From: CAZICM01 sp964537685
Lineage (GTDB): Bacteria; Myxococcota_A; Polyangia; Polyangiales; Polyangiaceae
DNA: 64,000 nucleotides
Assembly (NCBI GenBank): GCA_964537685.1
Contig: CAZICM010000003.1
Coordinates: 1-64,000 of the forward strand
Direction of reading: 5' to 3'
Positions 1 through 8,266 of the stretch are shown here, piece after piece. Numbering within the stretch: the first letter of the stretch is position 1; the number at the start of each line of letters is the position of its first letter. The position numbers were made by a program, and so were the translations under genes. The notes under the pieces are model-generated. The model ran no database searches, was not told the DNA's origin, and was given only the letters and a program-made list of their open reading frames with translations.

Positions 1-1065
1 TGGGCGATGTGTGGAACGATACGACCGATATGTCGACCTATCCCAAGATGATTCAGGTGGTGTCAGGCACCTATGATGTGATGTACACCGTACAGGATGA
101 TGGACCAAATTGGCCATCCAATACCAATGCATTGATCGAACCCGCCCTTTCTTTGGCCATGGATGGCAATACGACCGTAAATATTCCAGTGAGCAACGTG
201 AATTTTAATGTTCTCTTGGATGGAGCGGCGATATCGGCGGCAAATACAGGCGATTTGGATGAAGGTTCGGTTCGCCTCCGAAGCACAACGACCGGCGAAG
301 TCTTTAGTTTGGGCGATGTGTGGAACGATACGACCGATATGTCGACCTATCCCAAGATGATTCAAGTGGTGTCAGGCACTTATGATGTGATGTATACGGT
401 GCAGGATGACGGTCCGAATTGGCCATCAAATACAGATGCATTGATTCAACCTGCCCTTTCTTTGGCCGTGGATGGCAATACGACCGTAAATATTCCGGTG
501 AGCAATGTGAATTTTAATGTTCTCTTGGATGGAGCGGCGATATCGGCGGCAAATACAGGCGATTTGGATGAAGGTTCGGTTCGCCTCCGAAGCACAACGA
601 CCGGCGAAGTCTTTAGTTTGGGCGATGTGTGGAACGATACGACCGATATGTCGACCTATCCCAAGATGATTCAGGTGGTGTCAGGCACTTATGATGTGAT
701 GTATACGGTGCAGGATGATGGACCAAATTGGCCATCCAATACCAATGCATTGATTCTTCCTGCTCTGTCGCTGGCGATGGATGGCAATACAACCGTAAAT
801 ATTCCGGTAAGCAATGTCACGGTGCATTTGCTGCTGGACGGCGCCGCGCTTTCCGCGGCGAATACAGGCGATTTAGATGAAGGATCCATCAGCCTGCGGA
901 GCACATCCACAGGAGAGATCTTTAATTTGGGCGATGCCTGGAATGATACGACGGATATGCCGACCTATCCAAAGGTATTGCAGGTGATTTCTGGCACCTA
1001 TGACGTGATGTATGGAGTGCAGGATGATGGCCCGAATTGGCCATCCAATACCAATGCATTGATTA
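1..1065 (+). repeat. Direct tandem repeat, period 309 bp
   Basis: The phrase tgggcgatg recurs at 1, 310, 619 and 928, an exact 309-bp spacing (103 codons). The first three units differ by only a few, mostly silent, bases. The fourth differs at many third positions and some amino acids. The array continues beyond the left edge of the window. Confidence 0.95.
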
Positions 1066-1085
1066 TGTGTGTGGAGATACCCTGA
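1..1085 (+). CDS. Tandem 103-residue repeat protein, 3' end only
   Basis: The reading frame is open at the left edge, so the true start and any signal peptide lie outside the window. The visible part consists of three almost identical repeats of 103 residues and a shorter, diverged fourth. Each repeat contains VWNDTTDM, SGTYDVMY, DDGPNWPSN and DGNTTVNIPVSN, followed by a stretch rich in beta-type residues. GTYDV next to DGNTT resembles carboxypeptidase-regulatory or transthyretin-like beta-sandwich modules in delta-proteobacterial secreted proteins, but I cannot name a family. No membrane anchor or sorting tail is visible at the C-terminus, which ends soon after the last repeat in MCVEIP. The stop codon overlaps the start of the next gene (TGATG), so the two are probably co-translated. 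The likely role is a surface or secreted structural protein; this is inference. Confidence 0.75.
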   Translation, partial: GDVWNDTTDMSTYPKMIQVVSGTYDVMYTVQDDGPNWPSNTNALIEPALSLAMDGNTTVNIPVSNVNFNVLLDGAAISAANTGDLDEGSVRLRSTTTGEVFSLGDVWNDTTDMSTYPKMIQVVSGTYDVMYTVQDDGPNWPSNTDALIQPALSLAVDGNTTVNIPVSNVNFNVLLDGAAISAANTGDLDEGSVRLRSTTTGEVFSLGDVWNDTTDMSTYPKMIQVVSGTYDVMYTVQDDGPNWPSNTNALILPALSLAMDGNTTVNIPVSNVTVHLLLDGAALSAANTGDLDEGSISLRSTSTGEIFNLGDAWNDTTDMPTYPKVLQVISGTYDVMYGVQDDGPNWPSNTNALIMCVEIP

Positions 1086-1693
1086 TGCGAAAGCGTGGAG
1101 AATGGGCTTATTTGCTGATAGGGGCGCTGTGGTTTTCGGGGTTGTCCGCTTGCCGCAAGGCGCCCGCCGAGCCCGAGGGCAATGAGAAGAATGCCGCATC
1201 CAGCGAGCCCATTGTAAAACCCTTGCAATGGCAGGCTCCGGGCACATGGACGGTTGTATTGGAAGGCACGCGCACAGGCGTGCAAAAGTCCGGCTATAAA
1301 ATACCTCCGGCCGGTGCGGATAAAGAAGAAGCTCAGTTGCAAGTATTGTTTTATGGAACGGGCAGTGAGGGCGACGCCGAAAAAAGGATAACGGAGTTTT
1401 TAAGCGATTTCGATGGGAATGCCGTCCAAAACGCTAAGCGTGAAAGCTTTGAGGTAAAGGAATTTAAGATTGAGCAGATAGAGGCGGCGGGGACATTTAA
1501 GATTGCAATGGGGCCTAAAGTGGGGCCGAAGAAAAAAGCGCCCATGCAGATGGTGAAGGAGAATTTTAGAATTGTTATCGCGGTGGTGAAGACCAAAGAC
1601 CGCGGGAATTGGTTTTTTAAGATGGTGGGGCCGGATGAAACGGTTCAGGCTTCAAAAGCAGCGTTTCGATCGCTTTTGGAATCCGTGCAATAA
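1085..1693 (+). CDS. Secreted lipoprotein, function unknown
   Basis: A 202-residue protein with a short positively charged N-terminus (MRKRGEW), a hydrophobic stretch and the lipobox LSAC at about residues 18-21, followed by a Glu/Ala/Pro-rich linker. This marks it as a lipoprotein. The mature part is rich in Lys and Glu and has no motif I recognise; it includes the run of basic residues PKKKAP. The ATG overlaps the stop of the repeat protein by one base, so the pair forms one transcription unit and may act together at the cell surface. An in-frame ATG further upstream (1037) lies inside the repeat gene and would place the lipobox too far in, so 1085 is preferred. The gene ends one base from the stop of the convergent acyltransferase gene. 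Confidence 0.8.
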   Translation: MRKRGEWAYLLIGALWFSGLSACRKAPAEPEGNEKNAASSEPIVKPLQWQAPGTWTVVLEGTRTGVQKSGYKIPPAGADKEEAQLQVLFYGTGSEGDAEKRITEFLSDFDGNAVQNAKRESFEVKEFKIEQIEAAGTFKIAMGPKVGPKKKAPMQMVKENFRIVIAVVKTKDRGNWFFKMVGPDETVQASKAAFRSLLESVQ

Positions 1694-1694
1694 A

Positions 1695-2435
1695 CTAAAC
1701 CCGTTTCTGTTGCGCTCGATCCAGCAGCGCTTGCACGCGCCCCGTCACATAGTCATGGAGCTCGTCCAAGTGCTCTTTGCTTCCTGGGGAATGGCTCGAG
1801 TGCTCTTCCAGATGAATTGGTTCGCCGACAATGGTGTGAATCTTCGCCGGAAGCGGCAGCGCAAATGGAAAAATGCCTCCCACCCCAATGCCTACCCATA
1901 ATGGAAAAGCATCCGGTAAATTCAAGGCTTTTCCAATAGCATGCCCATTGTTTAGCCCAATAAATCGATCGTCGACACCCGACGATGCCACGGGCACAAT
2001 GGGAAGCTTGTGTTTGAGCGCAAATTTAAGATAGCCGCGATGGTGCCCCCAATCGACGCGATATCGTTCCCGAAAGGTCCGCAGTCCTTCCCGCGCGCCG
2101 CCCGGCGCTAAAATAAGCATTTCGCCCCGCTCAAGGGCTTCGTTTACTTCGGGGCCGTCACCCGGTATTCCGCCCCATGCTTTGAATAGCTCGCGAACCC
2201 CGGGAATTTTATGAAGCACCGCATGGGTTATCGTTTTGGGTAAATAGCCTTTTTGCTCGTAAATCAATAGGCCCACATGGCCTAAATCCATGGGCAGCCC
2301 CCGGCCGTGATAGCCCACGATAAGCTTTGAACCGGGCATTTCTAAAATGGGATCGAGACCTTCGACGCTAAAGCGATGCCAAATACGAAGGAATCGGAGG
2401 TATTGATGATAGGCTTGGGTTTGAATGGGAAGCAT
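1695..2435 (-). CDS. Lysophospholipid acyltransferase family protein (MGAT/DGAT-like)
   Basis: A 246-residue protein of the LPLAT superfamily, which transfers acyl groups from acyl-CoA or acyl-ACP to a glycerolipid at the membrane. The catalytic His-Asp motif appears as YHGRGLPMD near residue 43, with spacing HX6D rather than the classic HX4D. The substrate-binding block appears as APGGAREGLR near residue 110, a form typical of the MGAT/DGAT2-like branch (cd07987 type). A VPVASSGVDD block follows the usual helix. It is downstream of the patatin gene on the same strand with a 21-bp gap, so the two probably form a phospholipid or storage-lipid remodelling operon. The substrate cannot be deduced. 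A second LPLAT gene with a different motif set lies at 13236-14141. Confidence 0.85.
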   Translation of the reverse strand: MLPIQTQAYHQYLRFLRIWHRFSVEGLDPILEMPGSKLIVGYHGRGLPMDLGHVGLLIYEQKGYLPKTITHAVLHKIPGVRELFKAWGGIPGDGPEVNEALERGEMLILAPGGAREGLRTFRERYRVDWGHHRGYLKFALKHKLPIVPVASSGVDDRFIGLNNGHAIGKALNLPDAFPLWVGIGVGGIFPFALPLPAKIHTIVGEPIHLEEHSSHSPGSKEHLDELHDYVTGRVQALLDRAQQKRV

Positions 2436-2456
2436 ATCAATACAATGGTCACGAAA

Positions 2457-4310
2457 TTAAAGGCGCGCAATCGATCGATCGCGCTCCAGCCACTCGGAAA
2501 GGCGTATTTTGGCGGTTTCATAGCCGACTTGGGCCGCCTCTTCAAAGGCCCGCGATTCTAAAAATCCAAAGCGTTCCATCGGAGGCTCCACATAGCAATC
2601 CACAAGCTTCTTTACGCGCTCCGAGGCGTTGATGGTGCTGAGGAAGAAGCATTGCATCACAAGTTCCATGATCGGGGGCGCCCATTTACCTTGCAATGGG
2701 TTCATCATCCGGAGGGCTTGTTTAAGCGGGCCTTGGCCTTTCATTAAGGGCGACCAGAAATTCGGATCGGCCGCTTGTATGACATTGACCGCAATCGTCT
2801 TTCCCCGGGCTTCTTTGTGCGCAAGCTCCGCCGGCAGATTATTTAAAAATAATCCGTCCACCAAAAGCTGGCCATCCCGGTTAACAGGCGCAAATAGGCC
2901 AGGCACCGCCGAACTGCATTGAATAGCCTTGGATACACTGCCCCGCCGGATGCGCACGGGAACCGCGCTGCTTAAATTGCAGGCCATTGCAAAGAATCGT
3001 AGCCATAAATCTTCGATTTGAGAATCGCCAAAACAATGGTCGAGCAATTTCGTCAGATTGTTGCCGCCCAGTACAGATACGAAAGGAATGGTGACATCGA
3101 AAATCGAATTTTGAATAAAACCTTTGCGCCCTTCTTCCAGAATGCGCTGATAGCTCCATCCCAGCGCGAGCTGTCCCGCGAACAAGGCGCCCATGCTCGT
3201 GCCGCATACCAAATCGACAGGAATGCCAAGCTCTTCCAGCGCCCGCAGCACGCCTACATGCGCAAAGCCGCGGGCCGCTCCTCCTGAAAGCACGAGCGCC
3301 ACCGCGCGCCCTGTCAGAAAACGCGCGATGCGCCGCACGTCCGAGCGAAAGCTGAGCCTCACATGATGATGTGTGTCGACGGGAAAAATCTCGAGCCACC
3401 TTCGCGTGCCGCTCGGGAGAATCGTTCCATCGGGATGAATTAAGACGAGCTCGTGCCGATCGGCCGTTGCCGAGCGTCCCGGTTTTTTAAGGATTTCGCT
3501 GATCGCCGTGCCGCCTGGAACGCCGCGCGCGTTCGCAACCAAAAGCACGGTGTCGGCTTGGCGGACACAGAGCCTCGACCATGGATTGTCATCGGGCTCG
3601 GCCTGAAGAACGATGGCTCCGCGCGAGCTTTCTTCATCTTGTAGCCAGCGGATCAGTCGCTGATGCGCGAGCGTTCCTATCGAGAGCTGCGATACGTCAA
3701 CCCCCATCGCTTCCTTCACATCGCGCGCTTGCAGATGAAGCGCCGATCCAAAGGACGAAAGCTCGTTAACGAGCCTTTGAGCAAACTCCAGCGCGGGCGC
3801 GTCGCGCGTGACCGGCGCGATCGCGACCACCGGCCGCACGGGATGCGCGCGGCGCACCGATGTTGCGGCTTCGATGCGTTCAAGCAGAAGCCGGCTCAGC
3901 GACAGAAGCATCGCGGGATTGTGCTCAACAAGCTGTAAAAAGCGGGCTTTTGTTAACCGCAGGAGCACCGAGTCGCGAAGCGCCCGCACCGTCGCGCGCC
4001 GTTTGTCGCCGGTGAGAATGGCCATCTCGCCAACCAGTTCGCCCGGCATGATGCGGCCCCACACCCGCTGTTCCGAAGGCGCATCCGGATCGAAAGCCTC
4101 GAGCCTTCCCGAGACGGTCACAAAGAGACTGTCGCCCTTGTCTCCCTTGTTGAACAGCGGCTCATCCGCGGGCAGGCTCACCCATTCAAGCTCGCTTGAA
4201 AGCGCGGCGAGCTCTTGGTCGGTGAGCTGCGAAAATAAATCCGTCGAACGCAGCAGGCGGTGCAGCGATTGAGAAGGCGGTTCGGCGAGAGGACTAAGCC
4301 GCGAGGTCAT
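2457..4310 (-). CDS. NTE-type patatin-like phospholipase with cyclic-nucleotide-binding domain
   Basis: A 617-residue protein. Residues about 15-140 form a cyclic-nucleotide-binding domain (LFSQLTDQEL, GDKGDSLFVTVSGRLE, GELVGEMAILTGDKRRATVRA). A linker domain of about 160 residues follows, then a patatin lipase domain. The lipase shows the oxyanion loop SGGAARGFAHVG, the nucleophile elbow GTSMG and the dyad aspartate in VDGLFLNNLP (DGL instead of the usual DGG). This is the architecture of neuropathy-target-esterase/RssA-type lysophospholipases. These hydrolyse phospholipids, and ligand or phosphatidic binding at the N-terminus may control them. I chose the ATG at 4310 because the longer open frame adds 30 residues unlike the family (RRGARVFCCLLEAPTT). 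The acyltransferase gene follows directly, suggesting deacylation and reacylation in one unit. Confidence 0.9.
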   Translation of the reverse strand: MTSRLSPLAEPPSQSLHRLLRSTDLFSQLTDQELAALSSELEWVSLPADEPLFNKGDKGDSLFVTVSGRLEAFDPDAPSEQRVWGRIMPGELVGEMAILTGDKRRATVRALRDSVLLRLTKARFLQLVEHNPAMLLSLSRLLLERIEAATSVRRAHPVRPVVAIAPVTRDAPALEFAQRLVNELSSFGSALHLQARDVKEAMGVDVSQLSIGTLAHQRLIRWLQDEESSRGAIVLQAEPDDNPWSRLCVRQADTVLLVANARGVPGGTAISEILKKPGRSATADRHELVLIHPDGTILPSGTRRWLEIFPVDTHHHVRLSFRSDVRRIARFLTGRAVALVLSGGAARGFAHVGVLRALEELGIPVDLVCGTSMGALFAGQLALGWSYQRILEEGRKGFIQNSIFDVTIPFVSVLGGNNLTKLLDHCFGDSQIEDLWLRFFAMACNLSSAVPVRIRRGSVSKAIQCSSAVPGLFAPVNRDGQLLVDGLFLNNLPAELAHKEARGKTIAVNVIQAADPNFWSPLMKGQGPLKQALRMMNPLQGKWAPPIMELVMQCFFLSTINASERVKKLVDCYVEPPMERFGFLESRAFEEAAQVGYETAKIRLSEWLERDRSIARL

Positions 4311-4558
4311 GGTGTTTGGGCGCGTAAGACATCCGTGGAGGGATGTGGTTGGAGCTTCCAAAAGGCAGCAAAACACCCGTGCGCCGCGCCGGTCAAACAA
4401 AGAGCGAATGGCGTGGCTTTGAAGTCTTGTCCGGGTGCACGCCTAAAGTCTCCCCGGCGCATTCAAAGAATGGTAGGAGAGCCGTTTAGGCAGTGCCCAC
4501 GGCAGGCTTTATTGGCGAGCATCGAAGTGCTGAACACCCAAGAGAGGAAGGGGGCGCG

Positions 4559-6268
4559 ATGATTCTGAGTCCGCAAGAACAAATTCGTGAGTACACCGAA
4601 AAAGGTTATTGGGGCACCCAGACCATTTCGGATCTATTCCGCAAACACGTCGAACAAAAGCCGGATGCAGAAGCCTTGGCCGATCCGCCGAACCGGGCCG
4701 AGCTCGTGGCTGGCAAGCCCACTCGCCTGACGTACCGCGAAGCGGGCGCGATGGCCGATAAGCTGGCGAATGCGTGGGTGAAGAAGGGTATTGGGAAGGA
4801 CGATATTGTTCTCGTTCAACTGCCCAATGTCGTTGAGCTTGTGCTCGTGTATTTGGCGGCGGCCCGCATTGGAGCGATTGTCACGCCGGTTCCCGTGCAA
4901 TACCGGACGCACGAACTGAAGCAGGTGGCACAGCTCACGGAGCCTAAGATCTATGTGACGGCTTCTCAGATGCACGGCTTTGGAATGCTGGATATGGCGC
5001 TTGGATTAAAAGATTCGATTCCAAGCCTATTGTGTATTATGTCGATTGGAACGGATTCAAAAGAGCATTCATCGGCCGAAGTGGTGGATTTAAATTCGGT
5101 GCTATTGGGAAACGGCGGCACGGATAAGCTCGCAGAATATTTAAAAACCCTATCCGTATCGGCCAACGACGTATTTACAATATGCTGGACGAGCGGCACC
5201 GAGGCCGATCCCAAAGGCGTACCCCGCAGCCATAATCATTGGATATGGATATCCTACGGTTCAATTGACGGCTGCCAGATAGGAGAAGGATATACCCTGC
5301 TCAATCCCTTTCCGATGGTGAATATGGCTGGCATTGGCGGAATGCTGCTTCCCTGGCTGATGACGGGCGGCAAGCTGGTGATGCACCATCCTTTGAATTT
5401 GCCTGTTTTTCTCGCGCAGCTTGGGAGCGAAAAAGTTGATTATACGGTTGTGCCTCCGGCCCTGCTCACCGGATTGCTGATGAAGCCCGAATTATTGAGG
5501 GGAGCCGATTTATCGAACATAAAAACGATAGGCTCGGGCTCTGCGCCGCTATCGCCCTGGATGGTGAAAGAATGGCAAGAGCGCCATGGAATAAAGGTCG
5601 TCAATATTTTTGGATCGAATGAAGGAGCATCCTTTACGAGCGGCCCCAAAGAATTTCCCAAACCCGAGGACCGCGCCCAATTCTTCCCCCGATTTGGCGT
5701 AAAAGGATTTGAATGGAGCTCGCGCATTGCCGCGCAAATGGAAACCAAATTGATCGAGCCGATGACCAAGGCTTCGATTAACGTGCCTGGGATTCCGGCC
5801 GAAATGGCCATACGCAGCCCCGGGATATTCCCCGGATATTGGAAACGCCCCGATTTAACGGCGAAAGTGCTCGACAAGGATGGTTTCTTCTATACGGGCG
5901 ATTTATTTGAAATCGCCGGTGCGGGCAAAGTATTCGATCGTTATAAATTCGTGGGCCGGCTCAAGGATATTATTATTCGCGGGGGCACCAATGTTTCGTC
6001 GGAAGAAGTCGAGGCGCTCATCGCCGAACATCCGAAAGTATTGGAAGTCGCGGTCGTTGGCCAGCCCGACGACAGGCTTGGCGAAAAAGTATGCGCCGCG
6101 ATCGTGCCCGCCAAAGGCCAAACCATTACATTGGAAGAGATCGTCGAATTCTTAAAGGGCAAAGATATTGCCGTCTACAAATTGCCCGAGAATTTGATTG
6201 TATTGGAAGCCCTTCCCCGCAATCCTGTTGGCAAAGTCCTTAAACGGCTTCTCCGCGCCAAAATTTAA
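4559..6268 (+). CDS. AMP-dependent acyl-CoA synthetase (class I adenylate-forming ligase)
   Basis: A 569-residue member of the ANL superfamily, which activates a carboxylic acid as acyl-AMP and transfers it to CoA. The P-loop reads CWTSGTEADPKGVPRSH, a variant of the usual TSGTTGxPKG. FGSNEGA corresponds to the A5 motif. FYTGDLFEI and FVGRLKDIIIRGGTNVSS give the A7 and A8 motifs, and NPVGKVLKRLL carries the C-terminal catalytic lysine. The overall pattern is closest to medium-chain or aromatic/alicyclic acid ligases (cyclohexanecarboxylate- or dihydroxybenzoate-type); the true substrate is unknown. Start ATG 4559 follows a purine-rich AGAGAGGAAGGGGG stretch; a longer frame from 4493 lacks such a site. 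The gene diverges from the patatin operon with a 248-bp spacer and ends 4 bp from glmS, which is convergent. Confidence 0.88.
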   Translation: MILSPQEQIREYTEKGYWGTQTISDLFRKHVEQKPDAEALADPPNRAELVAGKPTRLTYREAGAMADKLANAWVKKGIGKDDIVLVQLPNVVELVLVYLAAARIGAIVTPVPVQYRTHELKQVAQLTEPKIYVTASQMHGFGMLDMALGLKDSIPSLLCIMSIGTDSKEHSSAEVVDLNSVLLGNGGTDKLAEYLKTLSVSANDVFTICWTSGTEADPKGVPRSHNHWIWISYGSIDGCQIGEGYTLLNPFPMVNMAGIGGMLLPWLMTGGKLVMHHPLNLPVFLAQLGSEKVDYTVVPPALLTGLLMKPELLRGADLSNIKTIGSGSAPLSPWMVKEWQERHGIKVVNIFGSNEGASFTSGPKEFPKPEDRAQFFPRFGVKGFEWSSRIAAQMETKLIEPMTKASINVPGIPAEMAIRSPGIFPGYWKRPDLTAKVLDKDGFFYTGDLFEIAGAGKVFDRYKFVGRLKDIIIRGGTNVSSEEVEALIAEHPKVLEVAVVGQPDDRLGEKVCAAIVPAKGQTITLEEIVEFLKGKDIAVYKLPENLIVLEALPRNPVGKVLKRLLRAKI

Positions 6269-6272
6269 AAAT

Positions 6273-8090
6273 TTAGTCGACGGTAATCGTCTTCGAACAA
6301 TTCCTCGGATAATCCGGGTCAAAGCCCCGCTGAGCCGCCAGGTGATAGGCGAACAACTGCATAAACACCGCGGCTGCCAGAGGAACAAGACAATAACGCT
6401 CACACGGAAGCGCCAGCATTAGACTCGCATTGTCCGACAGCGCCCCAGATTCAGGCGCGACAACGATGGCCATGCCGCCCCGGCACGTCACCTCGTTCAT
6501 GTGGGAAATCAGCATGGATTGATCTTCAAGCGAGCTCAGAAAAAAGACAGGATAATTTTCGGTCACAATGGCTAAAGGCCCGTGCTTAAATTCGATCGAA
6601 TCCATTCCTTCGCAATGGGTATAGGTAATTTCTTTTATTTTAAGCGAACCCTCAAAAGCAGCACCCAGCGTAATTCCATGGCCAAGCGCATACATATCCT
6701 GCGCCGCGAGCAGCTTCTGAGCTAATTCCATGGCCTTGGGCCGCATTCCTTGAATCACCTTCCGAAGCGTGTCCGGCACCTCGCCGAGGCTCTCCACCAA
6801 TTCGGGAGACCGATTTCGCTGCCGGGCAATTTCCGCGGCTACGCCCATCAATAAAAGCACCTGATTCACAAATGTCTTCGTGGCCGCGACGGCGATTTCC
6901 AAATTGGAAAGCAGTGGCAAATACCGCTTGGCCCGCATCATCAGCGTTGATCCCGGTACATTCACAATGCCGAGCACCCGATCGCCGTGGCCTCTTTCCG
7001 TTAAGGCATTCAATACGTTAATCAAGTCCTTTGTCTCGCCCGATTGCGAAACCAATACAAATACATCGTTATCCCTTAAACACTCTCCGTATTGCTGAAG
7101 AAACGAGCCGGCAATGACAGGATGGGTAAGGCATCCTGTGAATTTATTAAAAAAATAGGAGCCGAGAACGCAGGCATTGTACGAAGAACCCGAACCGATA
7201 AGATAGGTTCTCTCGGCTCCCATTATCATTTGAGCAAATGGAGCAATCTCATCGGATTCGGCGAGGAAATTCAGCAGCGCTTGAGCCCGCTCCGGCTGTT
7301 CGTCGATTTCTTTTCCCATAAAAAAGGCATGCTCGCCTTTGGATGCCGCTTCCGCCGTGAGTTCAGAAACGATGGGCTCCCGCTCGATGCGCTCTCCCGT
7401 GCCGATGTCGCGAATCTCATAGGTGTTGTAATCAAATTCGACGTATTCACCGTCCCGGAGAGGAACGATCGTCTGCGTCAGGTTGAGAATTGAAGGCAGG
7501 TCGGATGAAATACAAACGAAATCGTCACCAATTCCAAGGTAAAGCGAACTGCCCATCTTCGCCGCAAAAAGTGGACCACCCGATCGTTTTGTTACCACAT
7601 ACGCATAATCGCCTTTGAGCATTTCCCGGGCGCTCCGCACCGCCCGGTCGAGGCTGCCCTCGCGCGCGAGTTCATACGAGAGCGCCTGCACAACAACCTC
7701 GCCGTCGTTCTCGCCCAAAAACACATGCCCCGCCGCGCTCAGCGTTTGGCGCAGGGCCACGCTGTTGACGATATTGCCGTTATGCGCGCCCGCGACGGTG
7801 TGGGATGTGTCGAAATGCGGCTGAGCATTGCGCTTGGCGGGCACGCCGAACGTCGCCCAGCGCAGTTGAATAATGCCGCGCCTGCCTCTCAGCTCGGGGA
7901 AACCAAGCCTTTGCGCGACGTCGTCGATGCGGCCCACGTCTTTGCGCAGATCGGCCTTGCCGTGTTCATCGATGGAGAGCGCGCCCACGGAGTCGTAGCC
8001 GCGATAGGAAAGGGCTTTGCCCGCGCGTGTGAGAATGGCGCCCAAGTCGCCCCGATCGTGATGGAAGGCGATACCGAAAATGCCGCACAT
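6273..8090 (-). CDS. glmS: Glutamine-fructose-6-phosphate aminotransferase (isomerising), divergent GlmS
   Basis: A 605-residue protein with the N-terminal Ntn glutaminase and two SIS domains expected of GlmS, which makes glucosamine-6-phosphate for cell-wall and amino-sugar synthesis. ATG 8090 gives MCGIFGIA, exposing the catalytic Cys1; a longer frame would bury it. RGYDSVG, HNGNIVN and GENDGE match the glutamine site. SIS motifs appear as GSGSSYNA, SQSGETKDL and CEGMDSIEFKHGPLA, and the end is NCSKTITVD, like the family C-terminus. Unusually, the block normally RWATHG is RWATFG and NAHPH is NAQPH. If aligned to Escherichia coli numbering, His77 and His86 are replaced. A 10-bp direct repeat (gctttgagg twice) lies 12-30 bp upstream of the start. 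It could be a second, specialised GlmS; I am sure of the family, less of the reaction. Confidence 0.85.
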   Translation of the reverse strand: MCGIFGIAFHHDRGDLGAILTRAGKALSYRGYDSVGALSIDEHGKADLRKDVGRIDDVAQRLGFPELRGRRGIIQLRWATFGVPAKRNAQPHFDTSHTVAGAHNGNIVNSVALRQTLSAAGHVFLGENDGEVVVQALSYELAREGSLDRAVRSAREMLKGDYAYVVTKRSGGPLFAAKMGSSLYLGIGDDFVCISSDLPSILNLTQTIVPLRDGEYVEFDYNTYEIRDIGTGERIEREPIVSELTAEAASKGEHAFFMGKEIDEQPERAQALLNFLAESDEIAPFAQMIMGAERTYLIGSGSSYNACVLGSYFFNKFTGCLTHPVIAGSFLQQYGECLRDNDVFVLVSQSGETKDLINVLNALTERGHGDRVLGIVNVPGSTLMMRAKRYLPLLSNLEIAVAATKTFVNQVLLLMGVAAEIARQRNRSPELVESLGEVPDTLRKVIQGMRPKAMELAQKLLAAQDMYALGHGITLGAAFEGSLKIKEITYTHCEGMDSIEFKHGPLAIVTENYPVFFLSSLEDQSMLISHMNEVTCRGGMAIVVAPESGALSDNASLMLALPCERYCLVPLAAAVFMQLFAYHLAAQRGFDPDYPRNCSKTITVD

Positions 8091-8266
8091 GATGGTGAAT
8101 CGCTTTGAGGAGCTTTGAGGTAAAAAGAGGGTGGCCTGAATGCGCGGGCGATTATCCATCCGCCCGAGGCACGATCCAGGATCGAACAGGGCTTTGTACG
8201 CAGGAAATAGAGCTGCGAAAAGCGAGATCGTGATATTGAATAAAGCCTGGGAAGGTTTTTGCAGTC

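Noticed and set aside
1..1065. Possible CRISPR-like array
   Set aside because: The 309-bp units are continuous coding repeats without spacers. The 12-bp repeat at 46596-46839 is also coding.
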